NCBI GenBank assembly: GCA_902581445.1
Contig: CACHOG010000003.1
Coordinates: 62,001 to 126,000 of the forward strand
DNA length: 64,000 bases
Reading direction: 5' to 3'
DNA from: an uncultured Pelagibacteraceae bacterium
GTDB lineage: Bacteria; Pseudomonadota; Alphaproteobacteria; Pelagibacterales; Pelagibacteraceae
Part shown: piece by piece, positions 25,411 to 34,687 of the stretch
Layout: every line of letters begins with the position of its first letter
How positions within the stretch are numbered: position 1 is the first letter of the stretch
The notes under the pieces: generated by a model
Databases searched by the model: none
Seen by the model: only the letters and a program-made list of their open reading frames with translations
What the model was told of the DNA's origin: nothing
Program-made: the position numbers and the translations under genes

Positions 25411-26208
25411 ATGAGCGATCTTGTTTCTCAAAATTTAAATATGATTTTCAAATCTCCAAAAGGAGAAACTGTTCACGCATTAAAAGATTTAAACTTCACA
25501 ATAAAAAAGGGAGAGCTTTTAACTGTTTTAGGTCCTTCAGGTTGTGGAAAAACTACACTTTTAAATATTGCAGCAGGCTTCATAAGACCAACATCTGGAA
25601 CTATTACATTGGGTAGAAATGAAATTAATGGACCAGGAGTTGATAGAGGTATGGTGTTTCAACAAGGCGCGTTATTCGAATGGTTAACAGTTGCTGAAAA
25701 CGTAAACTTTGGACTTAGAATGAAAAAAGAAGATCCTGTTTCAACTGCTAAAAAAGTTGAAGAGTGGTTAGAAATAGTGGGTCTTAAAGGTTTTGGTAAT
25801 ACTCCTACTTATCAATTATCGGGTGGAATGCAACAAAGAGTGGCTCTTGCAAGATGTTTAATTAACGATCCAGATTTAATTTTGATGGATGAACCCTTGG
25901 GAGCACTTGATGCTTTAACAAGAGAAAAAATGCAGTCCCTGGTTTTAAAAATTTGGAAAGAAACTGGAAAAACAATTATTTTAATTACTCACTCAGTTGA
26001 AGAAGCATTGTTACTTGGTGAAAGATTATATGTAATGGCTCCAAGACCAGGAAGAATTCATAAAGAATACAATCTTCCTTTTGCAGAAATGGGTTTGAAA
26101 GAAGATTTAAGAGAAATAAAAAAAAATAAAGAATTTTCACAAAAAAGAGAAGAGATCCTTGAAATGATCTGGAACATGGAAGAAGAAATTATGGGGAAGG
26201 ATAATTAA
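25411..26208 (+). CDS. tauB: Taurine-type ABC transporter ATP-binding protein
   Basis: 265 residues with Walker A (GPSGCGKTT, residues 41-49), Q-loop (VFQQGALFEWLTVAENVNFG), ABC signature LSGGMQQR, Walker B (LILMDEPLGALDAL) and H-loop (ITHSVEEA). The Q-loop sequence is that of the TauB/SsuB/NrtD group. It powers import through the downstream permease, whose gene starts immediately at the next base. Confidence 0.9.
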   Translation: MSDLVSQNLNMIFKSPKGETVHALKDLNFTIKKGELLTVLGPSGCGKTTLLNIAAGFIRPTSGTITLGRNEINGPGVDRGMVFQQGALFEWLTVAENVNFGLRMKKEDPVSTAKKVEEWLEIVGLKGFGNTPTYQLSGGMQQRVALARCLINDPDLILMDEPLGALDALTREKMQSLVLKIWKETGKTIILITHSVEEALLLGERLYVMAPRPGRIHKEYNLPFAEMGLKEDLREIKKNKEFSQKREEILEMIWNMEEEIMGKDN

Positions 26209-28134
26209 ATGTTAACTCAAATATTAACATTTCTAATATTCTTCGCTGTAGTTGGCTGTATTCTTTATGGACGAAGATTAATAAGAACTGAAAAAGTAGA
26301 TGCGGTGTTTGGAAATCCAGAAAGAGCTTTAGGTGGTACTCACTGGGTAATTGTTGGAAGTAGCTTTTTACTTTTAATTTGGCTCTATTATTCTTGGGAT
26401 ATTGCTAAAGGATTTTATCCAAAATCTGCAAATGAGCTGTGCCAAGTTGCAAAAGTGAATGACTCTCTTCTCGGATTGAAATATCAATTTCCAATTGAGG
26501 AAAGAGAGTTCAAGAGCACTTCACAAATCAAAAAAGAGAACAAAAATTTAAAATTAATTCAAAATGAAATTCAAAATTCCGATGAACTTAATAGCAAACA
26601 AAAAACAATACTAATTAGTTACATAAGTAAAACTAATCAACTCATCCCATTACTTACAAATGAAGATTTATTAGAAATTGAGACCCAACAAAAAATAGAT
26701 GATATCACTGGAAAAATTAATCTATTAACTGAAAATTTCCAAAAACCTGATTACCCTTTTGAAACTGAGCAACAGCTTAATGAAAGAATGAAAGCTGTAG
26801 ATGAAGAGGGTGGTTGGGGTATTACTAAAGTAGATGCAGGGTCAGGATCTATTGAAAATACGTTAGAGGTACCTTTGGTGCCTGCAACATATAGGGGTTT
26901 AAAGTTTCACACCGCCGCCCAAGAATTAAATTTAATAAGTGATGAATTTTTTAAGTTAAGAAATCATAACCCTCAATTTAAAAGTAGGATTAAAGAACTA
27001 AAAGAGGAAATTAAATCTTATAGAAAAGATTTAAGCGATAGTGAGGAAGTGGCTTCAACATACGCAAAGAATATTGTTAAGATTGCTAGAAGAATTGAAT
27101 TTGCAAGTATCTATCCTCCAAATTCACTAGATAAGATGCAGTCAGCAATTGTCAAATTTGATAATGCTCAAAAAAAAGAACAAGGTGGATTAAGATTAAT
27201 CGATATTTTGTTATTTCCTGCAGGAACTATCGTTGCTAGTGGTCCTAGTTGTTCAGAACAAGGATCAGGTAGATGGCTACCTAAACCATCCGATACTTTC
27301 AATAAATTTATATTAATGTCAAAACCAAGTGTGGGTTACAAAGATATTCCTCTATTGTGGATACAAATGGTTGATGTGAGCAAAATGATTGGCTTTATTT
27401 TGCCAGACTGGATTGCAGATGTTATACCGGGTGAATATCCTGTTCACACTAAAGATGGAATAGTAAAGCAGAACTTCAAAGGTGGTGTTCTAAAAATTGT
27501 AACTGGTGATTTTAATTTGTTTAAAGTACCTGTACCTTATGGACATATTTGGGATTCTTTTTTAAGAGTTTTTCTCGGATTAGTTTTTGGAATATTAATT
27601 GGTGTACCTCTTGGTCTATTTATGGGATTAAATAGATTTGCAAAAGGATTTTTTGATCCTTTGATTGAACTTTACAGACCTGTTCCTCCACTAGCATGGG
27701 CCCCACTTATTATTTCAGTTTTAGGAATTGATAATACAGGAAAAGTTTTTTTATTATTTATGGTATCATTATCAATAATGATAATTTCAGCAAGAGCGGG
27801 AGCATCTGGGACGCAATTGTCTAAGATACATGCTGCTCACTCATTAGGCGCTTCAAAAAAACAAATATTAAGACATGTAATATTTCCTAATTCCTTACCT
27901 GAAATACTTACAGGTATAAGAGTAGCAGTTGGTATGTGCTGGGGAACGTTGGTAGCTGCTGAATTTTTAGCAGGGACAACAGGTATAGGGTTTGTTGAAA
28001 ATGTTGCTAAGAAATACTTCCAATATGAAGTAATTTGGATAACAATATTTATCATGGGAATGCTAGGGCTTTTGTTTGATATAACACTTCGTAAAATAAT
28101 AGATAAGACTATTCCGTGGCGAGGTAAAGGTTAA
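26209..28134 (+). CDS. tauC: Taurine-type ABC permease with long extra N-terminal region
   Basis: 641 residues, more than twice a usual TauC (~250-280). Residues 1-22 and about 46-66 are hydrophobic helices. Residues ~70-410 are a soluble, partly coiled-coil region rich in Lys/Glu with no motif I know (for example RIKELKEEIKSYRKDLSD). Residues ~430-641 are a normal BPD_transp_1 domain with the coupling loop GASKKQILRHVIFPNSLPEI. The extra region probably faces the periplasm between membrane segments and may be accessory to the binding protein. No frameshift is visible, so this is a real fused or expanded permease. Confidence 0.85.
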   Translation: MLTQILTFLIFFAVVGCILYGRRLIRTEKVDAVFGNPERALGGTHWVIVGSSFLLLIWLYYSWDIAKGFYPKSANELCQVAKVNDSLLGLKYQFPIEEREFKSTSQIKKENKNLKLIQNEIQNSDELNSKQKTILISYISKTNQLIPLLTNEDLLEIETQQKIDDITGKINLLTENFQKPDYPFETEQQLNERMKAVDEEGGWGITKVDAGSGSIENTLEVPLVPATYRGLKFHTAAQELNLISDEFFKLRNHNPQFKSRIKELKEEIKSYRKDLSDSEEVASTYAKNIVKIARRIEFASIYPPNSLDKMQSAIVKFDNAQKKEQGGLRLIDILLFPAGTIVASGPSCSEQGSGRWLPKPSDTFNKFILMSKPSVGYKDIPLLWIQMVDVSKMIGFILPDWIADVIPGEYPVHTKDGIVKQNFKGGVLKIVTGDFNLFKVPVPYGHIWDSFLRVFLGLVFGILIGVPLGLFMGLNRFAKGFFDPLIELYRPVPPLAWAPLIISVLGIDNTGKVFLLFMVSLSIMIISARAGASGTQLSKIHAAHSLGASKKQILRHVIFPNSLPEILTGIRVAVGMCWGTLVAAEFLAGTTGIGFVENVAKKYFQYEVIWITIFIMGMLGLLFDITLRKIIDKTIPWRGKG

Positions 28135-28150
28135 TTGATTTTTGCTTCTT

Positions 28151-29035
28151 ATGAAAATTTTTGATTGCACAACTTTTTTTGAAGAGCATTTGATGATGGA
28201 TTTAAGATTTAATATCTTAAATGAATATGTTGAAAAATTTATTGTGGTAGAGTCAAGATTTTCTCATAGCGGAAAGGAAAAAAAACTTAATTTTAATTTA
28301 AATAACCATAAAAAGTTCAGAGATAAAATAATTTATTTAGTAATAGATAAAGAACCAGAAGGTATTATAAAATTAAAAAATGGTGACGCAAGCTCATCAG
28401 TACAAAGGCTTAATAGTATCAAAAGAATAGAGCAATCATATGAATATATTAAATTTGGTCTTAAAGATGCAACTGACAATGATATAATTATATTTGGTGA
28501 TAATGATGAAATACCTGATTTAAAAAAATGTAATTTGAAAAATATAGGAAAAAAAATTTACATATTTGAACAAAAAATTTTAAATTATAAATTTAATTTA
28601 TTATACGATTTGATACCCTGGTATGGATCAAGAGCTTGCAAGTTAAAAAATATTAAATCGTTTCCGTGGCTTAAAAACTTAAAAAATAAAAAATATGCTT
28701 TTTGGAGATTGGATGTTTTATTTAATAAATTGAAATCTATGAATGTTGAAATAATTAGAAATGGTGGATGGCATTTTAATAACTTAAAAACTGCTGAAGA
28801 ACTTTATAATAAATTGGTTAATCTTGGTCATCATAATGAATTTGACAAATCAAAACTAACTGTGAAAGAGTTACAAAGCAAAATCGACAATAAACTAGCA
28901 TTTTATAATCATAAGGCTGATAAAACCTCAAATAATAAATACGAGTTTGAGTATAAATTAAAAAAAATTGACGATAGTCAACTACCAAGATACTTAATAG
29001 ACAATAAAGAAAATTACATTGAGTGGTTTGACTAA
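28151..29035 (+). CDS. Glycosyltransferase family 17-like protein
   Basis: About 294 residues. KIFDCTTFFEEHLMMDLRFN, then VEKFIVVESRFSHSGKEK, is the signature opening of GT17 (beta-1,4-N-acetylglucosaminyltransferase family). IFGDNDEIPDL supplies the DxD-type metal site, and RNGGWHFNNLKTAEEL the C-terminal block. I use the ATG at 28151, not the TTG three codons earlier. It follows tauC by 16 bases but is functionally unrelated. It is convergent with the large membrane protein gene, 1 base apart. Bacterial GT17 acceptors are unknown. Confidence 0.8.
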   Translation: MKIFDCTTFFEEHLMMDLRFNILNEYVEKFIVVESRFSHSGKEKKLNFNLNNHKKFRDKIIYLVIDKEPEGIIKLKNGDASSSVQRLNSIKRIEQSYEYIKFGLKDATDNDIIIFGDNDEIPDLKKCNLKNIGKKIYIFEQKILNYKFNLLYDLIPWYGSRACKLKNIKSFPWLKNLKNKKYAFWRLDVLFNKLKSMNVEIIRNGGWHFNNLKTAEELYNKLVNLGHHNEFDKSKLTVKELQSKIDNKLAFYNHKADKTSNNKYEFEYKLKKIDDSQLPRYLIDNKENYIEWFD

Positions 29036-29036
29036 A

Positions 29037-30866
29037 TTAATTTTTTTTTTGAAGTATTCGGTAATTATTAACCTTAGCCAATAATTCGTAATTATCATTT
29101 ATATATTCACTTAGGATTGGAAGTTTTTCATCTATGTCTAGATCCCAACTATAACTTGGTCCACCTGAAATAATCAAATTATTTTGATTTAGCTGAGATA
29201 TTACCTTTCTTTGGTTTTCAAATGTTCCTATGCTCCATGTAAAATAAAATTTAGAACAACTTTTTTTTCTTAGTAGATATAACAGAGCAACATCATTTGA
29301 AAATAATTGTATACAATTTTTATCATTTAATTCTGAAGATATTTTTTGAATTAACTCTAATTCATTTTCCTGTAAAAAATTCTTATCCTCTAATTTAACA
29401 AAATTTTTAATTCTTGAATTATATGTTTTTAAATTCTCTAAACTATAATTAAAATTCAAACTAATAAAAATCAGCAATAAAAAAATAATTATGTTCTTTC
29501 TTTTATTTAAAATATTTGAGATACTTTTACCAATAAGAATAAAAATCAGATTTAGTAACAAAAGAGTTTGGAAGATTAATGGATAAGCAAAAGTTTCCTT
29601 AATGTGTGGGCCATCAGATCTTCCCAATGCATAAAGGTAAGTTAATAAGGAAACAACTGAAATGTAGAACAATACAAATTTAAAATTATTTGAAATTTTA
29701 AAATTTGAGTTAAAAAATAACTTTATGGATATTACGAGATTAATGATTAATAGAATTAACGTTTTAGTGGATCTGGTTGAGTTTAAATCGTCGCTGAATG
29801 GTTGAGGATGAATAATTCCATGTATATAATTCATTTGAAAAATGATATTTTTTGAATTTTCTAAAAAATAATAGAATTCATCACCTAAAATTAAAAAAGA
29901 AATATACCAAGATGTAGTTATAAAAATAAAGGAATAAATCAAATTCTTATAATCTTTTTTAATCAAAATTAAAAAAATTAAAGAGATTAGAATTATGTTA
30001 TAAACTATTCCTCTGTCTAAACTCCACATCAAAACTGGAAAGCTTAGAAAAAATAAAATAGGAATTACAAAAGTTTTATTTTTATTATTATTAAAAAAAT
30101 CCACAATAAGTATCAGTGAAATCAGGATTGGTATTTCTCTATAACTTATGTGATTTGAGGTAAAAGTATCATAATCTAAAAAGTTGATAAATATAAAAGA
30201 ATTTATCAAAAAAAAGATAGGTTTTAAATTTGTTTCTAAATTTAAAATATTTGTAATTTTAAAAACAAATATTAAAAAAAGCACTTTTAAGATAAATATA
30301 TAAACTAATATTGATATTCGAAAACTTCCAATACTTATATCATTAAAAAAGTTCCATGATAATTTAGCATTAATTGTTTCAAAAAAAATTCCAACTATCA
30401 CATAGGAGTTGGACCATAAAGAACTATCTAATGAACTTCTGAATGCAGAGCTAAGTTGTTGGCCTTCGTGGACCAAATCTAATTTTTGAGTTGGTAAATT
30501 TAGAGAAAGAAAATCTAAAAATAAAAAAAAAAATATTAAAAAAAAACTTAAATAAAGATTTAAATTAGGTTTATCATTTATAAAATCTGTATTTCTAAAA
30601 TTGTAAATGAATTTATTTATTTTTTTTTTATTTAAAATAAGAAAAGTTACTAGCCACGATAAAACAGGTAATGAAATAAAGATTAAATACCTTAAAATAT
30701 CATTCAGAGAATTATGATTATTTTTTGAATAAATTCCAATTATATCAACATCAGGAAAGGAAATTTCAATTTTGTCCCAAATATAAGTAGTGAAAAAAAC
30801 AAAAAAAATTAAAAAAACATATGGTAATAATTTTGTTTGTTTGAGTTTCATTTTTTTAAATGACAC
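29037..30866 (-). CDS. Large polytopic membrane protein, possible GT-C-type glycosyltransferase
   Basis: 609 residues with roughly ten or more hydrophobic helices spread from residue 12 to about 470, then a hydrophilic C-terminal domain (about residues 480-609). I do not recognise a named family. The loop after the early helices contains DLVHEGQQLSSAFRSSLDSS, an acidic periplasmic-loop pattern like those in lipid-linked-sugar GT-C enzymes, and YREIPILISL follows later. The divergent operon with a polyprenyl-phosphate sugar transferase and DprE1/DprE2-like genes, 53 bases away, makes use of a polyprenyl-linked pentose plausible. That is inference. Confidence 0.5.
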   Translation of the reverse strand: MSFKKMKLKQTKLLPYVFLIFFVFFTTYIWDKIEISFPDVDIIGIYSKNNHNSLNDILRYLIFISLPVLSWLVTFLILNKKKINKFIYNFRNTDFINDKPNLNLYLSFFLIFFFLFLDFLSLNLPTQKLDLVHEGQQLSSAFRSSLDSSLWSNSYVIVGIFFETINAKLSWNFFNDISIGSFRISILVYIFILKVLFLIFVFKITNILNLETNLKPIFFLINSFIFINFLDYDTFTSNHISYREIPILISLILIVDFFNNNKNKTFVIPILFFLSFPVLMWSLDRGIVYNIILISLIFLILIKKDYKNLIYSFIFITTSWYISFLILGDEFYYFLENSKNIIFQMNYIHGIIHPQPFSDDLNSTRSTKTLILLIINLVISIKLFFNSNFKISNNFKFVLFYISVVSLLTYLYALGRSDGPHIKETFAYPLIFQTLLLLNLIFILIGKSISNILNKRKNIIIFLLLIFISLNFNYSLENLKTYNSRIKNFVKLEDKNFLQENELELIQKISSELNDKNCIQLFSNDVALLYLLRKKSCSKFYFTWSIGTFENQRKVISQLNQNNLIISGGPSYSWDLDIDEKLPILSEYINDNYELLAKVNNYRILQKKN

Positions 30867-30919
30867 TTTTGATTTAATTAAATAATATAAATTGAATTAA
30901 CAATATAATTATATTTTCT

Positions 30920-31621
30920 ATGAAAGCAAAGCTACAGAATAAGTCCGTCACGCTTATGTTTCCTTTGTATAAAGATAAAAAAACAGTAAGAAAAATGATT
31001 TTAAATAGTTTGAAAATATTAAAAAAAGTGACAAAAAAATATGAAATAATTGCTGTAGACGACGGTTGTCCTGAAAAATCTGGAGAAATAGTAAAGGAAT
31101 TTTCAAAAAAAAATAAAAAGATTAAAGTTTTTTTTCACAAAAAAAATATTGGTTATGGGGCTGCTATTAAAACAGGATTTAAAAAAAGTAAATGCGATTG
31201 CATTTTTGCAATTGATGGAGATGGGGAATATGATGTAAATATTTTACCAGAGTTATTAAAAAAGCTAGAAAAATCTGATTTAGTAATTACAAGAAGATAT
31301 AAAAAAAGATATAATACTTGGAGACATATTGTTTCGTGGACTTACAACGCGATATTAAGATTTCTTTTCAATACTCCGTATAGAGATATCTCAAGTGGTT
31401 CGAGATTAGTAAGTAAAAAATTGATCAAAAAAATAGAAATAGATACTAATAGTCCTTTTTTAGGAGCGGAGCTGACAATAAAGGCTAACCATAAAGGTTA
31501 TAGGGTAAGTGAACATGGAATTTTTTACTACCCGACTGGATTTAGATCTGGCTCATCTGTCAGCTTTATGAATATAGTATTAACTATTCGTGATATGATT
31601 AATTTATATTTTAAATTATGA
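30920..31621 (+). CDS. Glycosyltransferase family 2, polyprenyl-phosphate sugar transferase-like (DPM1 type)
   Basis: 233 residues of GT-A fold. VTLMFPLYKDKKTV opens the domain, YEIIAVDDGCPEKSGEIV carries the nucleotide site, and FAIDGDGEYD the DxD metal motif. RDISSGSRLVSKKLIKKI matches the conserved C-terminal block of dolichol/polyprenyl-phosphate mannosyl or glucosyl transferases. It lacks the two C-terminal helices of GtrB types. It probably loads a sugar onto a polyprenyl phosphate. ATGA overlap with the DprE1-like gene. Confidence 0.8.
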   Translation: MKAKLQNKSVTLMFPLYKDKKTVRKMILNSLKILKKVTKKYEIIAVDDGCPEKSGEIVKEFSKKNKKIKVFFHKKNIGYGAAIKTGFKKSKCDCIFAIDGDGEYDVNILPELLKKLEKSDLVITRRYKKRYNTWRHIVSWTYNAILRFLFNTPYRDISSGSRLVSKKLIKKIEIDTNSPFLGAELTIKANHKGYRVSEHGIFYYPTGFRSGSSVSFMNIVLTIRDMINLYFKL

Positions 31622-32940
31622 CTAAAAAGAAAATTTACTCATTAGATAAAAATTATTCAGCAGATATTTTTTTTAAGAGACCAGATAAATATAAAGAAAT
31701 CGAGATAGTGAGTTCAAAATTTGACAATATTATTACAATGGGATCTTGCAACTCATATACCCCTGCAAGTTTTAGAAAAAATGCTTTAAGTATTCAGTTA
31801 ACCAAATTTAATAGAATTATTGAATTTGATAAAAATCAAAAATTGATAACTGTTGAGGCCGGTATTATTTTATCGGATCTTTTTAACTTTACGCTCGCTC
31901 GAGGTTTGTGGGTTCCACAAATTCCAGGCTACCCAACAATCACAATCGGAGGCGCAGTTGCCTCAAACTCGCATGGAAAATCATGTGGTTTCCATGGAAC
32001 TATTAAAAAACAGATCAAGAGGATTAAAATTTTTCACAAGTTACATGGTTGGTTAAATTTATCAAATGAGGAAAATAGAGATATTTTTGATCTAACAATC
32101 GGTGGACTCGGCTTAACAGGATCAATAGTTGAAGTGCAATTAAGGTTAGAGGAGTTATCAGGGAATAATTTTGTTACAAAAATTATTGAGACCGACTCGT
32201 CAAATGATGCTGTAAAAAAAATTAACTTTGATGTTAAAAAAGAAACCTATTGTTACTCATGGAATAGAAGTGATAGTTTTAAAAATTTTGGAAAAGGATT
32301 TGTTTTCCAAAATGAATTAAATGTTAGTTCTGATAATAAATTAACTAAAAATATAAAATTAAATAACTCAGATATTAATAAAAATTTTATAATAAACTTT
32401 TGGAATAAATATTCTGTTTTTTTTGCTCAATCTATATACCAAAATTACTTTAAATTTTTTAAATCTAAACAACATGAAGAAAGTTTTCAGAAAGCAATAT
32501 TTCCTTTTATTGGTAAAGAGTTTTATTTTAAATTATTTGGTAAAAAAGGATTTTTAGAGAGTCAAATAATTGTGCCTTTTGACAAAACAGAGGTTTTTAT
32601 TGATGAAGTTGAGACAATTTTTAAGAAACATGAACCACTTATAACATTATACTCTTTAAAAAATTTTAAGGGCGATCAAAAGAACTTACGGTTTGAAAAT
32701 GATGGTATCTGTTTTACGTTCGATTTTGTGAAAAATTCTAAAAATCTATTTTTTATGAATGAGTTAGACAAAATTTGTGAAAAGTATCATCTAACGCCAT
32801 CTATCATTAAAGACTCCAGACTTAAATTAGAGACAATAGAAAAATGTTATAAAGATTTTAATAGATTTAAGGAAGAGATAAATAAATTTGACAATAAAAG
32901 AATATATAAATCAACTCTTACTGATAAATTGATGATATGA
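31618..32940 (+). CDS. FAD-linked oxidase, DprE1-like
   Basis: 440 residues of the VAO/FAD_binding_4 superfamily. TMGSCNSYTPASFRKNAL and LITVEAGIILSDLFNFTLARG open the FAD domain. The block TITIGGAVASNSHGKSCGFH is the pattern seen in DprE1, the flavin oxidase that makes 2'-keto decaprenylphosphoryl ribose in actinobacteria. The C-terminal substrate domain (ALTO-like) follows. Overlapping 4 bases with the SDR gene downstream gives the DprE1-DprE2 order. Whether the substrate is a polyprenyl-phosphoryl ribose is inferred from the pair. Confidence 0.75.
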   Translation: MTKKKIYSLDKNYSADIFFKRPDKYKEIEIVSSKFDNIITMGSCNSYTPASFRKNALSIQLTKFNRIIEFDKNQKLITVEAGIILSDLFNFTLARGLWVPQIPGYPTITIGGAVASNSHGKSCGFHGTIKKQIKRIKIFHKLHGWLNLSNEENRDIFDLTIGGLGLTGSIVEVQLRLEELSGNNFVTKIIETDSSNDAVKKINFDVKKETYCYSWNRSDSFKNFGKGFVFQNELNVSSDNKLTKNIKLNNSDINKNFIINFWNKYSVFFAQSIYQNYFKFFKSKQHEESFQKAIFPFIGKEFYFKLFGKKGFLESQIIVPFDKTEVFIDEVETIFKKHEPLITLYSLKNFKGDQKNLRFENDGICFTFDFVKNSKNLFFMNELDKICEKYHLTPSIIKDSRLKLETIEKCYKDFNRFKEEINKFDNKRIYKSTLTDKLMI

Positions 32941-33680
32941 GCAATTTAATAATTGGAGCATCTTCAGGTCTTGGAAGAGAAATTGCATATGAATTTGCAA
33001 GAAATTCAAAAAATCTTATTTTAATTTCAAGAAATCTTAAAGATTTAGAGATTTTAAAATCTGATTTGGAAATTAAATTTAAAATTGAAGTAAATGTTTT
33101 TCAGCTAGATTTTAGTAACTTAAATGAGGTCTCTAAATTTATTTTAGATAACACAAAGGTATTAGAAAAAATAGAAGGAGTGTTATTTCCAATTGGAATG
33201 ATGAAAGAAAATGACAATGTCAAAAATTCAAATGATGATCTCATTAGTATATTTTCTGCAAATTTTTACAGTATAAATTTTTTTATCTCACATATTTTAA
33301 ATATTTTCGAAGAAAAAAAAGGTGGATTTATAGTTGGGTTTGGCTCTATTTCTGGAGCAATTGGAAGAGAGATAAATGTATCATATTCATCTGCAAAAAG
33401 AGCTCTGGAGAATTATTTTGAAAGTTTAATAATTTCAAATCTTAAAAATCATATAAAAGTACAATTCTATATTCTGGGCTATTTAGATACTAACCTATCA
33501 TTTGGAAAAAAATTATTATTACCAAAAGGCTCGCCAGTAAATTTAGCAAAAATTGTTTACAAAAACTTAAATAAAAAAGGTGTTAAAAAGTTTTTTCCTT
33601 TTTGGTGGATTTTTATTGATATGGCAATAAAAATTTTACCCTTTTCCATAACCAAAAAAATAATTAAATTTTTTAATTAA
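32937..33680 (+). CDS. Short-chain dehydrogenase, DprE2-like
   Basis: 247 residues of classical SDR fold: IIGASSGLGREIAYEF at the start, FPIGMM in place of the NAG loop, GFGSISGAIGREINVSYSSAKRALE with Ser, Tyr and Lys of the catalytic triad, and a hydrophobic C-terminal tail (PFWWIFIDMAIKILPFSI) that could touch the membrane. DprE2 reduces the keto intermediate made by DprE1; tail and position both fit. The next gene starts at the last base of the stop codon. Confidence 0.75.
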   Translation: MSNLIIGASSGLGREIAYEFARNSKNLILISRNLKDLEILKSDLEIKFKIEVNVFQLDFSNLNEVSKFILDNTKVLEKIEGVLFPIGMMKENDNVKNSNDDLISIFSANFYSINFFISHILNIFEEKKGGFIVGFGSISGAIGREINVSYSSAKRALENYFESLIISNLKNHIKVQFYILGYLDTNLSFGKKLLLPKGSPVNLAKIVYKNLNKKGVKKFFPFWWIFIDMAIKILPFSITKKIIKFFN

Positions 33681-34687
33681 TGCTGAATAAAAATAATAAA
33701 AAATTATACTTAAAAGTATTAAATATTTTTAAAAAACATAATTTAAGTCATAAAGACTCAAAAGTTTGTGCATCAGCAATTATTAATGCTGAACTTGTAG
33801 GATCTTCTTCACATGGATTATCTCGATTAAAAATGTACTGTGACAGAATTAAAAAAAAATTAATAAACCCTAAACCAAAAATTAAAATAAAGAAAATCTC
33901 ACAATCTGTAAGGCACATTGATGCAAATAATAGTATAGGTTTTGTTTGTGCAGACTTAGGGATTAAGGAAGCAATTAAAATTGCAAAAAAAACTGGTGTA
34001 GGAATTGTTGGTATTAAAAATAGTGGTCACTATGGATTGTCAAGTTTTTACGCTGAACAAGCAGTTAAGAAAGGTTTGGCAGTTTTTTGTTTTACAAATG
34101 CTCCTCCAGCACTTGCTCCATATGGTGCAAAAAAAAGTTTATTTGGTACAAATCCAATATGCTTTGGAACACCGGTGAGCAAAGGAGATCCTTTTATTCT
34201 TGACACTTCTGTTTCAGTTATAAATAGAGGAAAAATAAGACTTGCAGCAAAAATTGGAAAAAAAATTCCACCAGGTTCTGCATTAGATCAATATGGTAAA
34301 CCAACAACTGACCCAATGAAAGCTCTTAAGGGTGTACAATTGCCGATTTCTGGATTTAAGGGTTCAGGTCTAGCTTGGATGGTGGATATATTAAGTGGTG
34401 TAATGACTGGAGCAAGCCATGGAGGTAAAGTTAAAGATCCATTTGACGATTTTAGTGGACCACAAAATATTGGTCATCTCTTTATAGCTTTAAAACCAAA
34501 CCTTTTTGTTTCGAATTACACGACAAGGATAAAGGAAAATATTAAAAATGTAAAAAAACTACCTAAAGTAAAAGGTGTCGCAGAGATTTTATATCCAGGT
34601 CAAAATAGAATGAAAAGGTACAAGTTTAATATGAAAAAAAATATTAGAATTCCAAAATCTATATCCGATGATTTGAACAATCTATGA
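33680..34687 (+). CDS. Ldh_2-family malate/lactate/ureidoglycolate dehydrogenase-like protein
   Basis: 335 residues of the sulfolactate/malate/L-lactate dehydrogenase (Ldh_2) family. NAELVGSSSHGLSRLKMYCD carries the conserved His, GVGIVGIKNSGHYGLSSFYA the cofactor and active-site block, and PYGAKKSLFGTNPICFGTP is a further hallmark. INRGKIRLAAKIGKKIPPGS is the NAD(P)-binding signature of this fold. Substrate is a 2-hydroxy acid or related imine, not further defined. Overlaps both neighbours (1 and 4 bases). Confidence 0.88.
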   Translation: MLNKNNKKLYLKVLNIFKKHNLSHKDSKVCASAIINAELVGSSSHGLSRLKMYCDRIKKKLINPKPKIKIKKISQSVRHIDANNSIGFVCADLGIKEAIKIAKKTGVGIVGIKNSGHYGLSSFYAEQAVKKGLAVFCFTNAPPALAPYGAKKSLFGTNPICFGTPVSKGDPFILDTSVSVINRGKIRLAAKIGKKIPPGSALDQYGKPTTDPMKALKGVQLPISGFKGSGLAWMVDILSGVMTGASHGGKVKDPFDDFSGPQNIGHLFIALKPNLFVSNYTTRIKENIKNVKKLPKVKGVAEILYPGQNRMKRYKFNMKKNIRIPKSISDDLNNL

